Notes: a model not told the origin generated them from the letters alone. Counted from the first letter of the stretch, positions 22,394-33,854 are shown. The stretch is 64,000 nt of DNA from Amorphophallus konjac (GCA_022559845.1 CM040120.1:169490334-169554333), one strand, 5' to 3'. Program-made: numbers and translations.

Positions 22394-25129
22394 TGTAGCA
22401 TCCTGCATTTTTTTTTATAATAATTCCTTATAAGTTAATTAGTTATTGGCTCAACTTCTAATGAAATTATTAAAAATCTATAAAAATATGTATCTAGTGT
22501 AAAATTGAATTTGTAATAACTTTGTCTTCAGGTAAGAGCCCAAAATAAAATTCGTGAAGACCCACTTTCATGTTTTAGCAATTTTTCGTGGGTTTAGAAG
22601 ACCTAGTTTAACCATCACAATTTGGGTCCAATTTAAGCCCATTTACGCCCCAATTCGAGCCAAACCCTAGCCCATTGATAGGTCCTTGTTTTCTCTTCGA
22701 AAACCCTAAGTCTAGATGTTTCTACTGGCGGCGGCGGCGGTGGATTAGAACCCCATCCGAGTTTTTTACCGGAGTTTCTTCAGTGGACTCTTCAACCAAA
22801 TTCGATTGCTAGGAGTCCCTATAGGTCCTATTTATTGAGGGCTTTCAACGCTCTAGAACCCTATTTACACCAGCGGCGGGTGGCGTAGCTGATCGTGACC
22901 GGACGGGAGAGAATTTGGGTGTTCTAGGAGCGGTACCTAGGGTTTCGGTGACCCTTCCTTTCGTCTTTCTTTCCTTCAAGCAAAGGTAGGTGTCTCGGAG
23001 GCCAAATGAAAATCTAATGACACCATCTTGTTCGTCTTCCTGAGCTCTTTCTTTTGATACCTAATTGCCTAATTTTCGTACACCGTGCTGTTCTAATTTC
23101 ATGTTTTACTCTGAGGCATACAAAAAAGGGTAACTTCCATGTTAACTAGTCTAATGTTGAAATTGATCGTTTTAGGTCTTAATCAAAGCATGCTATCTTG
23201 CACGATTTTTTAATGCTCTTTTGAACGGTGGTATTTTCCCTAAATTCTGTTCACTCTATCATGAAAAATCGAAGTTTTATCGTGGCATGTCGAGGTTCGC
23301 GTTGGCGGGACTCGGATTGATCTGACGGCCCTTTCAGTGACCGTTACAACTCTGACGGTTGAACGATAAACCATCACCATGGTGTAACGGCCCCATGATA
23401 GACCGTCATGTGCCCTGTATTTTTAATATTTATAAGATTTATATGTAATTATTTCTGTTATGTAACGCCCCTACGATAGACCGTTACATGCTTGTAACGC
23501 CCCTTATATGGACCGTCACGTTCTTCTGGCAGGGTGTTTTAAACTATAATTCATGCGTTTTGAACCAGGAACTTGCTATGTTTTAGTATGAAATCTTGAT
23601 CTGTAACAACACAGAACGTGATAATAATCTAGTATCTTGATCATAAACATTAAATTTTTATTCTCTACATGAAAGTTGTTAGATAATCCTAAGTTGAATG
23701 ATCATATGGAATTTGATAAAAACACTTAATACTTGTACAAATTCTGATCCATGGTAGATGTATATTGGTCTTGGCATTTTTTTTTTACAGTCATTCCACT
23801 CCGGTGGGATTGACTGACCGCACCGTCTTGGTTCTCCGTGTTTGTTTAAGCCTCAATTCTTGTAATAGATGGGACTCTCCATCGGATATTCCTTCCGTTG
23901 GACTAGGACAACTATTATGACACCTCCGTAAGACCCCGTGAGCCTGGGATTCCCACCAGGACGCCTTGCAGGTTGTACCCCAAAGACCTGAACCCATGAA
24001 CATGTTTTGAATTGTGTATTGGGCCAGTCCAAACTGGACTGATCTGTGAACTGTAATGGCCCAAGGTTGGACCGTCACGTCATCGTAACGGACTAAGGTC
24101 AGACCGTCACATTCCTGTAGTGGCCTAGTTATTGACCGCCACGGGTAAGATATTTCATACGTTTTCCTTTTTTTATTATCGTGTACCAGTCATCAAGGTT
24201 GGCCTTGAACTGTGAAATTGTGTGTGATCCTAGTTTGTATCATTGTCTTTCTACCTAATGTACCTTCCAATGATGTTGGAATTTCTCTCAATCTTAGAAG
24301 TAAGTTCGTGAGCTTAAACCTTGGAAGTCTTAGCCATTTAATGTGATGAATGTCTAGACTAGGATCTATGATCCAACCCTTCAATGCCAACGCATCATAA
24401 AGGGCCCGGTCTGGTCCTGGGAGGAGCGCCCGAAAGTACTTGTGCCCCGGGGAGTTTATAATGACAAGGTGTGACATTGCACCGAAGTGCATGACTAGTG
24501 TGATTGGTCTGAGACATTCCACTTTTACTCATTTACTTGAAATTCCTGCGTGACATGCGTGCTTGTTATGGCCAATTCAATATATCATTTTCGTGCAATT
24601 TTCATGAATAGTTCTTGCTATACTTGCTATACTCTTTACTTGAAAGTTCATATTCTTTTTCTATCTATCTTTTGTCATTATTTATCATTACTTTCGTTGC
24701 AACATTATTCCTAATTGAATGGTTAATTGCTTTAATTATGCCTGATGATAGAGATATAAAATCCTACTGAGCTTTGGTCACCCCTACTTTCCAAACCTTT
24801 TCAGGTAGTTCTGATGAGGACGTGCGCTCCGATGGGGACAAGAACGAGTGATTCCAAGAGCGAGCCATTTAGAATGATGTTCAAGTCAGGTTTAGATTAG
24901 TTGTTGAGTTGTTATCTAGAGTTGATGCATTTTCCGTTAATAAGTTAGAAGTTCACAAGGAGTCGGGTGTAATTAAATACTTTCTCTTATTTTTATTATC
25001 AATAAAGATGGGTTAATTATTTTTCTTTATTATTAGCTTGATGGTTTAGTCTCTTATGGCAATGTATGCTCTGATTGACATGAATGATATAAACTGCTAC
25101 GTTCTGATTTTCCGCGTCGAGGCGTGACA
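22394..25129 (+). repeat. 3' LTR of element D
   Basis: 2736 bp, pairs with 12660-15393. Its copy of the stem-loop module (23876-23980) is better preserved than the 5' one; its TGAGC hairpin has one change (GGTCA for GCTCA). Confidence 0.9.
23876..23980 (+). other. Conserved stem-loop module, D 3' LTR
   Basis: TCCA/TGGA helix (23878-23902), ACCTCCGTAAGACC, and the perfect stem-loop CCTGG-GATTCCCA-CCAGG (23943-23960), then GGTTGTACC. Confidence 0.75.
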
Positions 25130-26107
25130 GCACTGACCTTATATATATGAATATGTAGTGACTTGTATGCAGTGACCATCAGATGCACATCGACCTGATA
25201 AAACTAAAACCTTACATGTGCATCGACCTAACAATGCAATACATCAGTCGCTACATCGAACTAATAGACTATATGCATCAACCTTAACTGCATACTCTAG
25301 CTAACTAGCATCGACTTGCCTATGGTATGCACCGACCTTAGCAAATGCGATACACAAGATGCACCGACCTGATAGCGCATACTATGCAAACCTGCTTCGA
25401 CCTTATAGACTGTAATGCATATGTGCATCGACCTTTCTAACATGAAGATTTCAAGCGAACATATGCATTGACATGATAGCCTAAGTGTATGAAGGTGCAT
25501 CGACCTGATTACTCAAAACACAAGAAGATGCATCGACCTGACTATCATGAAGAACACTAATGCATTGACCTGATAGATAGAAAAACTTGAATGTGCATCG
25601 ACCTGCTTAGCTACGTGAGAGCACATGCATCGACCTGTTATGGCCCAAACACTACATGTGCATCGACCTTTATATGCAATGGTATGAATATGCATCGACC
25701 TTGATATGCAACCATTCTGCACATGCATCTACCTTCAGAATAGGAATTGAGATATGCACCGACCTTGATATGCAATAGTATGAATGTGCATCGACCTTAC
25801 TTGACATGTAGAAGGTATATGCATCGACCTTGATATACAAAAGTATGAATGTGCATCGACCATACCTGACAAATAGAAGGTATATGCACCAACCTTTCAA
25901 TGCAATTGTTGTCTCACAATTTGAAGTAGCGTTAACTTATTGTCACTTCTTGAACAGTAGTGTTGACCTATTGTCACTTCAGCATAACAGTAGTGACTAT
26001 CTTGTCATGACTTTTTAAGTCATCTTCAGAACTTGTTCTGACAGAATGCATACTTCTATGATGAGATCATTAATAAATACATTAAGGTTATATCATCAAG
26101 GTATATA
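25130..26107 (-). repeat. 5' LTR of element C, piece 2 of 3
   Basis: Begins with the right TSD copy of D (GCACT) and continues the motif array to about 25900, matching 4466-5440. It ends at the insertion of B. The small ORFs here read through the TGCATCGACCT repeats. Confidence 0.85.
26103..26107. other. Target site duplication of element B, left copy
   Basis: ATATA, repeated at 33803-33807. Confidence 0.8.
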
Positions 26108-28499
26108 TGATGAGGACATCTCACGACACTCCCTCTGGCTCGGGTCGCCTGCACATTCTTGATATAGAGCGACTATGATCTACACATGTTAGCTTCCGTC
26201 TCATCTTCTGTATTTTCATTTTATTGAGTCCTATCTTATGTATTTTCCTTTATGGAGTCATGTTGTTCTAGTCCATTTCTCTTGTTATGCTTAATTGGGC
26301 CTTAGTACCTTAGTTTTGGGCCTAATAAGTTGAGTCTAGGACATGTAGAGTCTTTTGTCTTATTGTCTAGGTTATTTTGGTCATGTAAAGAGTGGTAGCC
26401 TATAAATAGGCCCCTCTCCCACACATGTACACACCTTTGATGCATTAGTGAATGAAACAAAATCCTCCATCCACTTCTCTCCAAAGAATTCCCCTTTCCC
26501 CCCCTCTCTCTCTACTTATCTATCTCTCTCTCTCTCTCCCAAGGGGAAGAGTTCGCCCCCCTCTCTCTCTCCTCACTTCCCACCCACTTTCTCTCTCTCT
26601 TCCCCTCCCCAATAACTCCTCCCAAGTCCCCACACCACTCCCATAACTCCACCCCAGCCCCAAGGTATCCTACACCAATCAAAACCCCACCCTCCAACCA
26701 CCACCTACCCCATCCACTTCCCAAAGCACCTCCCCACCCTCCCAAGGCTGAAGGGGTCCCTCCCAAGGCCATTTTTGAATCTCCCTCCCATCTCTCCTCC
26801 CCCATACCAGCTCCTGGTCGCCCTAACCAGCCCCCATACTCAGCCAAGTTCGCCCCCCACCTCCTCTCCCACTCACCCTCTCTCTTGTGCACACCCACTC
26901 CCCCATCTCCACCTCTAGCAGTTCCAGCCCCCCTCTCCATCCATCCCTGCCACTCCTGACCTCCTAGAAACCCTAGCCACGTCCCTCCCCTCTCCCCAAA
27001 CCTTCAGCCATCATTCACATGCTGTGCTAACCCCCTTCCAGTCCCTTTATTCTTAAAAGGTTGCAGTTCCAGATAGCAGGTCGTAGGCTATAGGTTTTGG
27101 TCCTGAAAGTCACTTCATCTCTGGCCGCTCCCTGATCCTCCTGGTAGCAAGTCTTATATCTCTGGAAAGGTCGTCCAGATAGCTTTCCAGGCGAGGTGGT
27201 TTCGTCGACATCCGAGCTCCGAGCTGTCCGCAGGAGCCATTCTCCCTCGACCACGCAGAAGTCCTCAGGCAGGGAACCAGAGCCTCCGTTCCAGTCCGAC
27301 CACGGCCTCTTCCTTGAAGATCTGGACGCCATTTTTGGAGGGCAGGAACTACGTCCAGTTAGCTTCCATCTCCAATAAGAAGGGACTCAATCGGCCACCG
27401 GAACTCTCAGTTCTAATTTTCTTCGCCGGAGTGTGCAGATTGCTCTCTGTGGTTCCAGGTTCGACCAGTCCCCACTTCTCCGACCACCACTCTCTTCTCC
27501 GACCTCGGATTGTTGCCCCGTCAACTCCTGCTCGAAGCTACTCTAACCACGATAGCGTCACCGCCAGTTTCACTCCAATTGGAGTTTGGGAGAGTCCGCA
27601 GCATCTTCTGCAACATACTGCACCAGTTCTGCACCAGCCTGAGATAGAACGTTGCTGTCCTGTTCCAGTCGCCGGCCCAATCAGCCCCGAGCTTCAGAGC
27701 CTCCCCCAAAAATCATACATCATCCTTGGTCAGTTGGGAAACTTTTGGCACCAGTTTCATCAAGATCTCAGTTCCGTGGAGTCCGTGGCAGCATCATCAC
27801 CGACACCCTGTCCAGCGAATCTAAAGATTGGCAGAACCGGCAAAGCTCGAAAAGTCGGGTTTTCTTGCATAATTCCCCCACCCCGCTTGGCCGGCTGAAG
27901 GCCCCTCCCTACGTGGAGGTAGTTTTGATTGTAATAAGTTTAATCCCCACCCCAAGATCATCCCTCCTGCGAGAGGCGTAGTACTGTACTTCTTTAATTT
28001 TCGGATCAAGCGACATCGCCGCAGCGATCGGGTGTATACCCTCGCTTCCCGGCGCGCCCTCGTCTCCGAGCGGGATCGGTGTTTTCACACCGATCAGGTG
28101 AGCATCTGATACCATCCTTGATTGCCATTATTCTGCAAGTTTAGTATTACTTCGCATGCCCGTCGGACGGTGAGAAGAGAGCCCGAACTTGTATGCTACT
28201 TTGAAGGTGTCCACCACGGACCGGGAGTGAGTGCCACCCAAACCCCGCCCTGCGGGCCAGCCGCCCACGAAGTTGGGAATCCCAGGCCCTTTGGGGGTCG
28301 GCCAAAGCCAACTAAGTCACTTAGAATCATTGGGTCTCGCCTCGGACCCTTGGCATCATCCCCCGGCCCCGCCGGGTGATCGTGTGTGCCGTGTGAGTAA
28401 GTCGCTATCGTGAGAATCATTGGAGTGCTTGTATGCTTGCGGGTCTAGGTCCTAGGGTCATCAACTCATACTTAGTCAACCTTTGGCTGTTTCACATCA
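26108..28499 (+). repeat. 5' LTR of element B
   Basis: TATA box at 26401-26408, then a C- and CT-rich leader (26500-26960), a GC-rich middle, and the end TTTCACATCA. Pairs with 31415-33802. Confidence 0.9.
26401..26408 (+). promoter_or_regulatory. Probable TATA box of the B 5' LTR
   Basis: TATAAATA in GCCTATAAATAGGCCCC, shared by all three LTRs of the family. Confidence 0.65.
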
Positions 28500-28501
28500 A
28501 G

Positions 28502-28513
28502 TGGTATCTGAGC
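28502..28513 (+). promoter_or_regulatory. Primer binding site of element B
   Basis: TGGTATCTGAGC, two bases after the LTR end. It differs by one base (T for A) from the common TGGTATCAGAGC. Confidence 0.75.
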
Positions 28514-28598
28514 AAGTTCACAACTTGTCTCTATCAAGTTGGTCCTAGGGCATGTTTATGTATTTAGAGTCCTCGGTTGCATCTCTTTGTCCACTAGC

Positions 28599-31433
28599 AT
28601 GGCCACCTCATACCGACCTTACCCATCAACCCTCTCCATGAGTTCAAACCCCCAAGAGAAGCCCACCACCAACACACATAACCTCCATGGCCATGTTGAA
28701 TACCTCATGGGAACCATGAACAATGCCTTTGATCGCCTAGATAGCGCAAGTGGTCAACTTACCCCATTAGGTGACAATGGGCCCACCCCAAGGGTGGACG
28801 ATAGAATGGTCCCCCTCCCACTTCTCACCTTTGATGGAACCTCTCCTAGAGAATATTTAGATTGGGAATCCACATTGGACAAGTACTTCACTTGGTATCC
28901 CATGTCCGAGGATGAAAAGGCTTGGGTTGCCAAAATGCAACTTACCAAACGGGCAGAAACTCATTGGTTACAAATTGTCGGGTTAAGGGTACTTAGAAGG
29001 GAAACTCCCATCACCACTTGGGTGGACATGAAGGAGAAACATAGGGCAAAATATGTGTCCCCTTCCTACCCGAATCACCAAAGCCTAAGGAGCACTTCAA
29101 CTCCTTCACCCCCTCCTGGCCAACCCAAGACCCTAATCCCCCATTCCCCACCACTTCCCACCTATCCTATCCCGACCACCACATCTACACCCTACCTACA
29201 AGTCCTCACCACAACCATAGCTCCACAAACCCAATTGGGCCCCATGACCACCCCTCCACCTAGGCCCATGACGACCACCACCCCCCAACCCAAATTCCCC
29301 CACCAAACCCATATCCCACAAGCCCCCTTGAACCCCACCATTATCCCTCCATCACCCCCAAAGAAAGATGCACCTCCCAAGGCCAACCAACCTAAACCCC
29401 CTCACCCAACCCACCTCCCGCTTCCTACACCAATCTTTCCCCAACCTAGGCCTCCACTACTTCCCCTTCCTATCCCAACCCAAGTCCACCCTTGCCCACC
29501 ACCCCGAGTGTGCCATGCATCGACTACCACCAACCCACCCACCATAGACCTTCCTACCCCATTGTCTTTAGGAGTTGCAACCCACACCCTCACCCAAGTG
29601 GAGAGGGATACCAATCCGGATCCACCTCCCAAGATAGAGGAAATCCAAGGGCCACACAACTCACCCACCACTCCTAGCCTAGATCCTCAAGAGCTACACA
29701 CCCTTCCCCAGGACACCGTCACCATAGATGAGTCCGTACTCCAATGGCTCAAGCAAGGCCTCACCATTCCTAGTTCACAACCAAGCCACCTACCCATGGG
29801 ACATCAATCCCAAATCATTCCCACTCAGCCTCATGTCACTTATCAAACCTCTTATTGTGTGGATGATTTGGGAGACTTAGTGGCCTACCTACATTGGCAA
29901 GTCCACTTGACCGATATGCTAGCCATGAGGCCATCGGAGCCTAGCACCATTAGCCTAGCTTACCCCGCCGTTGGCTCCATCACTTCCATCTACACTAATG
30001 GCCAATTTACAAGTGAGATCATACTCTTTCTTCCCATGGAGGAGGAACCCATCCTAGTTTACTCCCCAACCATTGAGATCCCAAGTGCTTTGATTGGCCA
30101 ACCCATTAGCAACCTTGGCCCAATTATCTTGGAGGAGGATGATTCACCATTGGAGGACCTTGAGAACATGGAGTACCCCTACCTAGGTGACCCTTACCAT
30201 GATCCCTTTAACCCCTTCCTAAGGGAGCCTAGATCTCCATGTAACCCACTCCCCCTATTCACCACCCACCTCACCCTACCCATATCGCCCATGTTGACCC
30301 AAACTCCTCCCTTCCTAGAATCGGGTTACACCATGAGAGCATTGACCTTAGGCAACAAACACCTTGGGATTGATGAAATACCCCACCGCATAACCACCTT
30401 CCTAGATCCCTTCGACCCATTCACATGGAAGTTCAAAACTCATCCCACATCTATGCACATGGAAGTCACCTTTGGGATAAATATGCATGAGTCTAGGCTT
30501 ACCACACCATTTGACATGATTCATAAGTCGGGTACATTCATTCACATCACCCACATGTCAAGTAGGAAGCATAAGTGGACCGTATTCGGATGTATTGGCC
30601 CACCTTCATTCATCATGAGTCTTAAGCATCAGAGGAGCATACATGGATGTCCGGGTCCCCCGACATTTGTCACACCCATGCATAAAAGGTTAATCTATGG
30701 ATGTCCCGACCCTCCTAAGTCTGTCACAGTCTTCATGGAATCAAAGTGTGATCGGTCTACATTTGGCTGCCCAGGTCCACCTTTGCACACCATACTTTTC
30801 ACACCAACATCACATCATAGTGCATGGCATACGCATTCTCGCAAGGATATAGGAAAGAGCAATGAGACTTACAAAAGGCGGGCAGATGCTCATCGGCGCC
30901 ACTGCGAGTTCCAAGTGGGAGACTTGGTGATGGTGAGGACAGAGCGGCTCCTTCCGGGACCTGCCTCCAAGTTGAGGGCACGGGGTTCGGGACCCTTTCG
31001 AGTTCTGAGACGACTTGGCAGTAATGCTTATGAGCTAGACCTACCTGAGGGTTTTGGGGTACACCCTACTTTCAATGTGGCGGACCTGGTACCCTACAAG
31101 GGCCCTGCGGTGAAACCCAGTGAGGAGCTCGAGCCTTTACCCCCCCTTGAGAGAGACACTCCCGGTGGGACTTCACTTCATAGCTTGAGAGACCGACGAG
31201 AGCAGGTAGAGGCAATACTGCATGAGCAGAGTATCATTACTAGGCACAAGGTGTATCAGCGCTACCTGGTTAGGTGGAAGAACCGTTCCCCGACAGAGGA
31301 TACTTGGGTGAGTCGGGAGGACCTGCTGCGATTGGACCCCGACATTTTGGAGCGGTACTACAGCCAGATAGACCCCTACTTGACAAGGTCGAGTTCTCCC
31401 CACCCCGGGGGATTTGATGAGGACATCTCATGA
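28599..31433 (+). CDS. Chimeric gag / proline-rich / integrase-end-chromodomain protein of element B
   Basis: One uninterrupted ORF of 944 codons. I chose the ATG at 28599 (A at -3, G at +4); an upstream in-frame ATG at 28539 would add 20 residues. Residues about 1-170 match a Gypsy gag amino part: FDGTSPREYLDWESTLDKYF, then a -ETHWLQ-VGLRVLR--TPI-TWVDMK segment ending at KYVSPSY, where other gags continue. Residues about 175-650 are very rich in P, T, H, S and L with no known domain. Four GCPGPP-like repeats lie at about 660-730. From about residue 755 the end of a chromovirus integrase appears: YKRRADAHRRHCEFQVGDLVMV, GPFRVLRRLGSNAYELDLP, HPTFNVADLVPYKGP. A chromodomain follows (YLVRWKNRSPTEDTWVSREDLL). 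No catalytic domain is present. The last residues and the stop lie inside the 3' LTR. Function is unknown; a packaging or targeting helper is a guess. Confidence 0.8.
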   Translation: MATSYRPYPSTLSMSSNPQEKPTTNTHNLHGHVEYLMGTMNNAFDRLDSASGQLTPLGDNGPTPRVDDRMVPLPLLTFDGTSPREYLDWESTLDKYFTWYPMSEDEKAWVAKMQLTKRAETHWLQIVGLRVLRRETPITTWVDMKEKHRAKYVSPSYPNHQSLRSTSTPSPPPGQPKTLIPHSPPLPTYPIPTTTSTPYLQVLTTTIAPQTQLGPMTTPPPRPMTTTTPQPKFPHQTHIPQAPLNPTIIPPSPPKKDAPPKANQPKPPHPTHLPLPTPIFPQPRPPLLPLPIPTQVHPCPPPRVCHASTTTNPPTIDLPTPLSLGVATHTLTQVERDTNPDPPPKIEEIQGPHNSPTTPSLDPQELHTLPQDTVTIDESVLQWLKQGLTIPSSQPSHLPMGHQSQIIPTQPHVTYQTSYCVDDLGDLVAYLHWQVHLTDMLAMRPSEPSTISLAYPAVGSITSIYTNGQFTSEIILFLPMEEEPILVYSPTIEIPSALIGQPISNLGPIILEEDDSPLEDLENMEYPYLGDPYHDPFNPFLREPRSPCNPLPLFTTHLTLPISPMLTQTPPFLESGYTMRALTLGNKHLGIDEIPHRITTFLDPFDPFTWKFKTHPTSMHMEVTFGINMHESRLTTPFDMIHKSGTFIHITHMSSRKHKWTVFGCIGPPSFIMSLKHQRSIHGCPGPPTFVTPMHKRLIYGCPDPPKSVTVFMESKCDRSTFGCPGPPLHTILFTPTSHHSAWHTHSRKDIGKSNETYKRRADAHRRHCEFQVGDLVMVRTERLLPGPASKLRARGSGPFRVLRRLGSNAYELDLPEGFGVHPTFNVADLVPYKGPAVKPSEELEPLPPLERDTPGGTSLHSLRDRREQVEAILHEQSIITRHKVYQRYLVRWKNRSPTEDTWVSREDLLRLDPDILERYYSQIDPYLTRSSSPHPGGFDEDIS
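31405..31414 (+). promoter_or_regulatory. Weak polypurine tract of element B
   Basis: GGGGGATT precedes the 3' LTR. It is short for a polypurine tract, and it lies inside the ORF. Confidence 0.4.
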
Positions 31434-33802
31434 CACTCCCTCTAGCTCGGGTCGCCTGCACATTCTTGATATAGACCGACTATGATCTACACATGTTAGG
31501 TTCTGTCTCATCTTCTGTATTTTCATTTTATTGAGTCCTATCTTATGTATTTTCCTTTATTGAGTCATGTTGTTCTAGTCGATTTCTCTTGTTATGCTTA
31601 ATTGGGCCTTAGTACCTTAGTTTTGGGCCTAATAGATTGAGTCTAGGACATGTTGAGTCTTTTGTCTTATTGTCTAGGTTATTTTGGTCATGTAAAGAGT
31701 GGTTGCCTATAAATAGGCCCCTCTCCCACACATGTACACACCTTTGATGCATTAGTGAATGAAACAAAATCCTCCATCCACTTCTCTCCAAAGAATTCCC
31801 CTTTCCCCCCCCTCTCTCTCTACTTATATCTCTCTCTCTCTCCCAAGGGGAAGAGTTCGCCCCCCTCTCTCTCTCCTCACTTCCCACCCACTTTCTCTCT
31901 CTCTTCCCCTCCCCAATAACTCCTCCCAAGTCCCCACATCACTCCCATAACTCCACCCCAGCCCCAAGGTATCCTACACCAATCAAAACCCCACCCTCCA
32001 ACCACCACCTACCCCATCCACTTCCCAAAGCACCTCCCCGCCCTCCCAAGGCTGAAGGGGTCCCTCCCAAGGCCATTTTTGAATCTCCCTTTCATCTCTC
32101 CTCCCCCATACCAGCTCCGGGTCACTTTAACCAGCCCCCATACTCAGCCAAGTTCGCCCCCCACCTCCTCTCCCACTCACCCTCTCTCTTGTGCACACCC
32201 TCTCCCCCATCTCCACCTCTAGCAGTTCCAGCCCCCCTCTCCATCCATCCCTGCCACTCCTGACCTCCTGGAAACCCTAGCCACGTCCCTCCCCTCTCCC
32301 CAAACCTTCAGCCATCATTCACATGTTGTGCTAACCCCCTTCCACTCCCTTTATTCTTGAAAGGTTGCAGTTCCAGATAGCAGGTCGCAGGCTGCAGGTT
32401 TTGGTCCTGAAAGTTGCTTCGTCTCCGACTGCTCCCAGATCCTCCTGGTGGCAAGGCCTATATATCTGGAAAGGTCGTCCAGATAGCTTTACAGGCGAGG
32501 TGGTTTCGTCAACATCCGAGCTCCGAGCTGTCCGCAGGAGCCATCTCCCTCGACCACGCAGAAGTCCTCAGGCAGGGAACCAGAGCCTCAGTTCCAGTCC
32601 GACCACGGCCCCTTCCTTGAAGATCTTGGCGCCATTTTCAGAGGGCAGGAACTACGTCCAGTTAGCTTCCATCTCCAAGAAGAAGGGACTCAATCGGCCA
32701 CCGGAACTCTCAGTTCTAATTTTCTTCGCCGGAGTGTGCACACTGCTCTCTGTGGTTCCAGGTTCGACCAGTCCCCACTTCTCCGACCACCACTCTCTTC
32801 TCCGACCTCGGATTGTGGCCCCGTCAACTCCTGCTCGAAGCTACTCCGACCACGATCGCGTCACCTTCAGTTTCACTCCAATTGGAGTTTGGGAGAGTCC
32901 GCAGCGTCTTCTGCAACAGACTGCACCAGTTCTGCACCACCCTGAGACAGAACGTTGCTGTCCTGTTCCAGTCGCTGGCCCAATCAGCCCCGAGCTTCAG
33001 AGCCTCCCCCAAAAATCATACATCATCCTTGGTCAGTTGGGAAACTTTTGGCACCGGTTTCATCAAGATCTGAGTTCCGTGGAGTCCGTGGCAGCGTCAT
33101 CACCGACACCCAGTCCAGCGAATCTCAAGATTGGCAGAACCGGCAAGGCTCGTAAAGTCGGGTTTTCTTGCATAATTCCCCCACCCCGCTTGGCCGGCTG
33201 AAGGCCCCTCCCTGCGTGGAGGTAGTTTTGATTGTAATAAGTTTAATCCCCACCCCAAGATCATCCCTCCTGCGAGAGACGTAGTACTGTACTTCTTTAA
33301 TTTTTGGATCAAGCGACATCGCCGCAGCGATCGGGTGTATACCCTCGCTTCCCGGCGCGCCCTCGTCTCCGAGCGGGATCGGTGTTTTCACACCGATCAG
33401 GTGAGCATCTGATACCATATTTGAGTGCCATTATTCTGGAAGTTTAGTATTACTTCGCATGCCCGTCGGACGGTGAGAAGAGAGCCCGAACTTGTATGCT
33501 ACTTTGAAGGTGTCCACCGCGGACCGGGAGTGAGTGCCACCCAAACCCCGCCCTGCGGGCCAGCCACCAACGAAGTTGGGAATCCCAGGCCCTTTGGGGG
33601 TCAGCCAAAGCCAACTAAGTCACTTAGAATCATTGGGTCTTGCCTCGGACCCTTGCCATCATCCCCCGGCCCCGCCGGGTGATCGCGTGTGCCGTGTGAG
33701 TAAGTCGCTATCGTGAGAATCATTGGAGTGCTTGTATGCTTGCGGGTCTAGGTCCTAGGGTCATCAACTCATACTTAGTCAACCTTGGGCTGTTTCACAT
33801 CA
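31415..33802 (+). repeat. 3' LTR of element B
   Basis: 2388 bp, pairs with 26108-28499; TATA box at 31708-31715. Its first 19 bases encode the end of the ORF; a C-to-T change at the TCACGA site makes the present TGA stop. Confidence 0.9.
31708..31715 (+). promoter_or_regulatory. Probable TATA box of the B 3' LTR
   Basis: TATAAATA, same context as at 26401. Confidence 0.6.
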
Positions 33803-33854
33803 ATATATAATGAGTCATAATAGTTGACATCATCAAAACAACAGGGACACAACA
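33803..33854 (-). repeat. 5' LTR of element C, piece 3 of 3
   Basis: ATATATAATGAGTC... to ACACAACA, matching 5445-5496. In C's sense this is the LTR start; the right TSD CTTCC follows. Confidence 0.85.

Larger units (their letters stand above)
12660..25129 (+). mobile_element. Element D: Tekay-like Ty3/Gypsy chromovirus
   Basis: Complete element with LTRs 12660-15393 (2734 bp) and 22394-25129 (2736 bp), ends TGTAGCATCC...GCGTGACA, exact 5-bp TSD, Met-type primer binding site and polypurine tract. The internal order is gag, CCHC knuckles, protease, reverse transcriptase, RNase H, integrase, chromodomain, the order of Gypsy chromoviruses. Long LTRs and the carboxyl end EATWESED point to the Tekay/Del clade. 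The coding region carries many stops and frameshifts, and a solo LTR of another family splits the integrase. LTRs differ by a few percent by eye, so D is younger than C and older than B or F. Confidence 0.9.
26108..33802 (+). mobile_element. Element B: non-autonomous Gypsy with a gag-to-integrase-end fusion ORF
   Basis: LTRs 26108-28499 (2392 bp) and 31415-33802 (2388 bp) flank only 2.9 kb. Ends are TGATGAGG...CACATCA, TSD ATATA. The internal DNA is nearly filled by one open ORF lacking protease, reverse transcriptase, RNase H and the integrase core. LTRs differ by about 1-2% by eye, so insertion was recent. It must have been mobilised by another element's enzymes. A solo LTR of the same family lies at 19298-21674, so the family has several copies. 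Confidence 0.88.
2848..33854 (-). mobile_element. Element C: gag-only Copia (Maximus/SIRE-like), with nested insertions
   Basis: Two related LTRs, 2848-5496 and 11021-33854, flank about 5.5 kb of internal DNA. The second LTR is split by elements D and B; with both removed it is about 2659 bp, against 2649 bp for the other. Ends are TGTTG...CAACA (the left end has decayed to TATTG). Everything coding inside reads on the minus strand: a Copia-like gag start, a long coiled coil, then several CCHC boxes. No protease, integrase, reverse transcriptase or RNase H is present. It would therefore need proteins from a relative. The TSD is 5 bp with one mismatch. The 5' LTR in the element's own sense is the right-hand one. 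LTRs differ by several percent by eye, making this the oldest complete insertion here. Confidence 0.8.

Noticed and set aside
28255..28300. GCCTGGGATTCCCA on the minus strand of the B LTR, like the loop of the conserved module
   Set aside because: The stem partner is absent and the solo LTR lacks the match, so the similarity is probably chance.
29192..29671. Minus-strand glycine/valine-rich ORFs opposite the B protein
   Set aside because: Complement of the proline-rich coding segment; no independent support.
32365..33201. 278-codon ORF in the B 3' LTR (counterparts at 27314-27898 and 20395-20802)
   Set aside because: The frame is not kept in the other two LTRs of the family; it reflects a GC-rich leader, though expression cannot be excluded.
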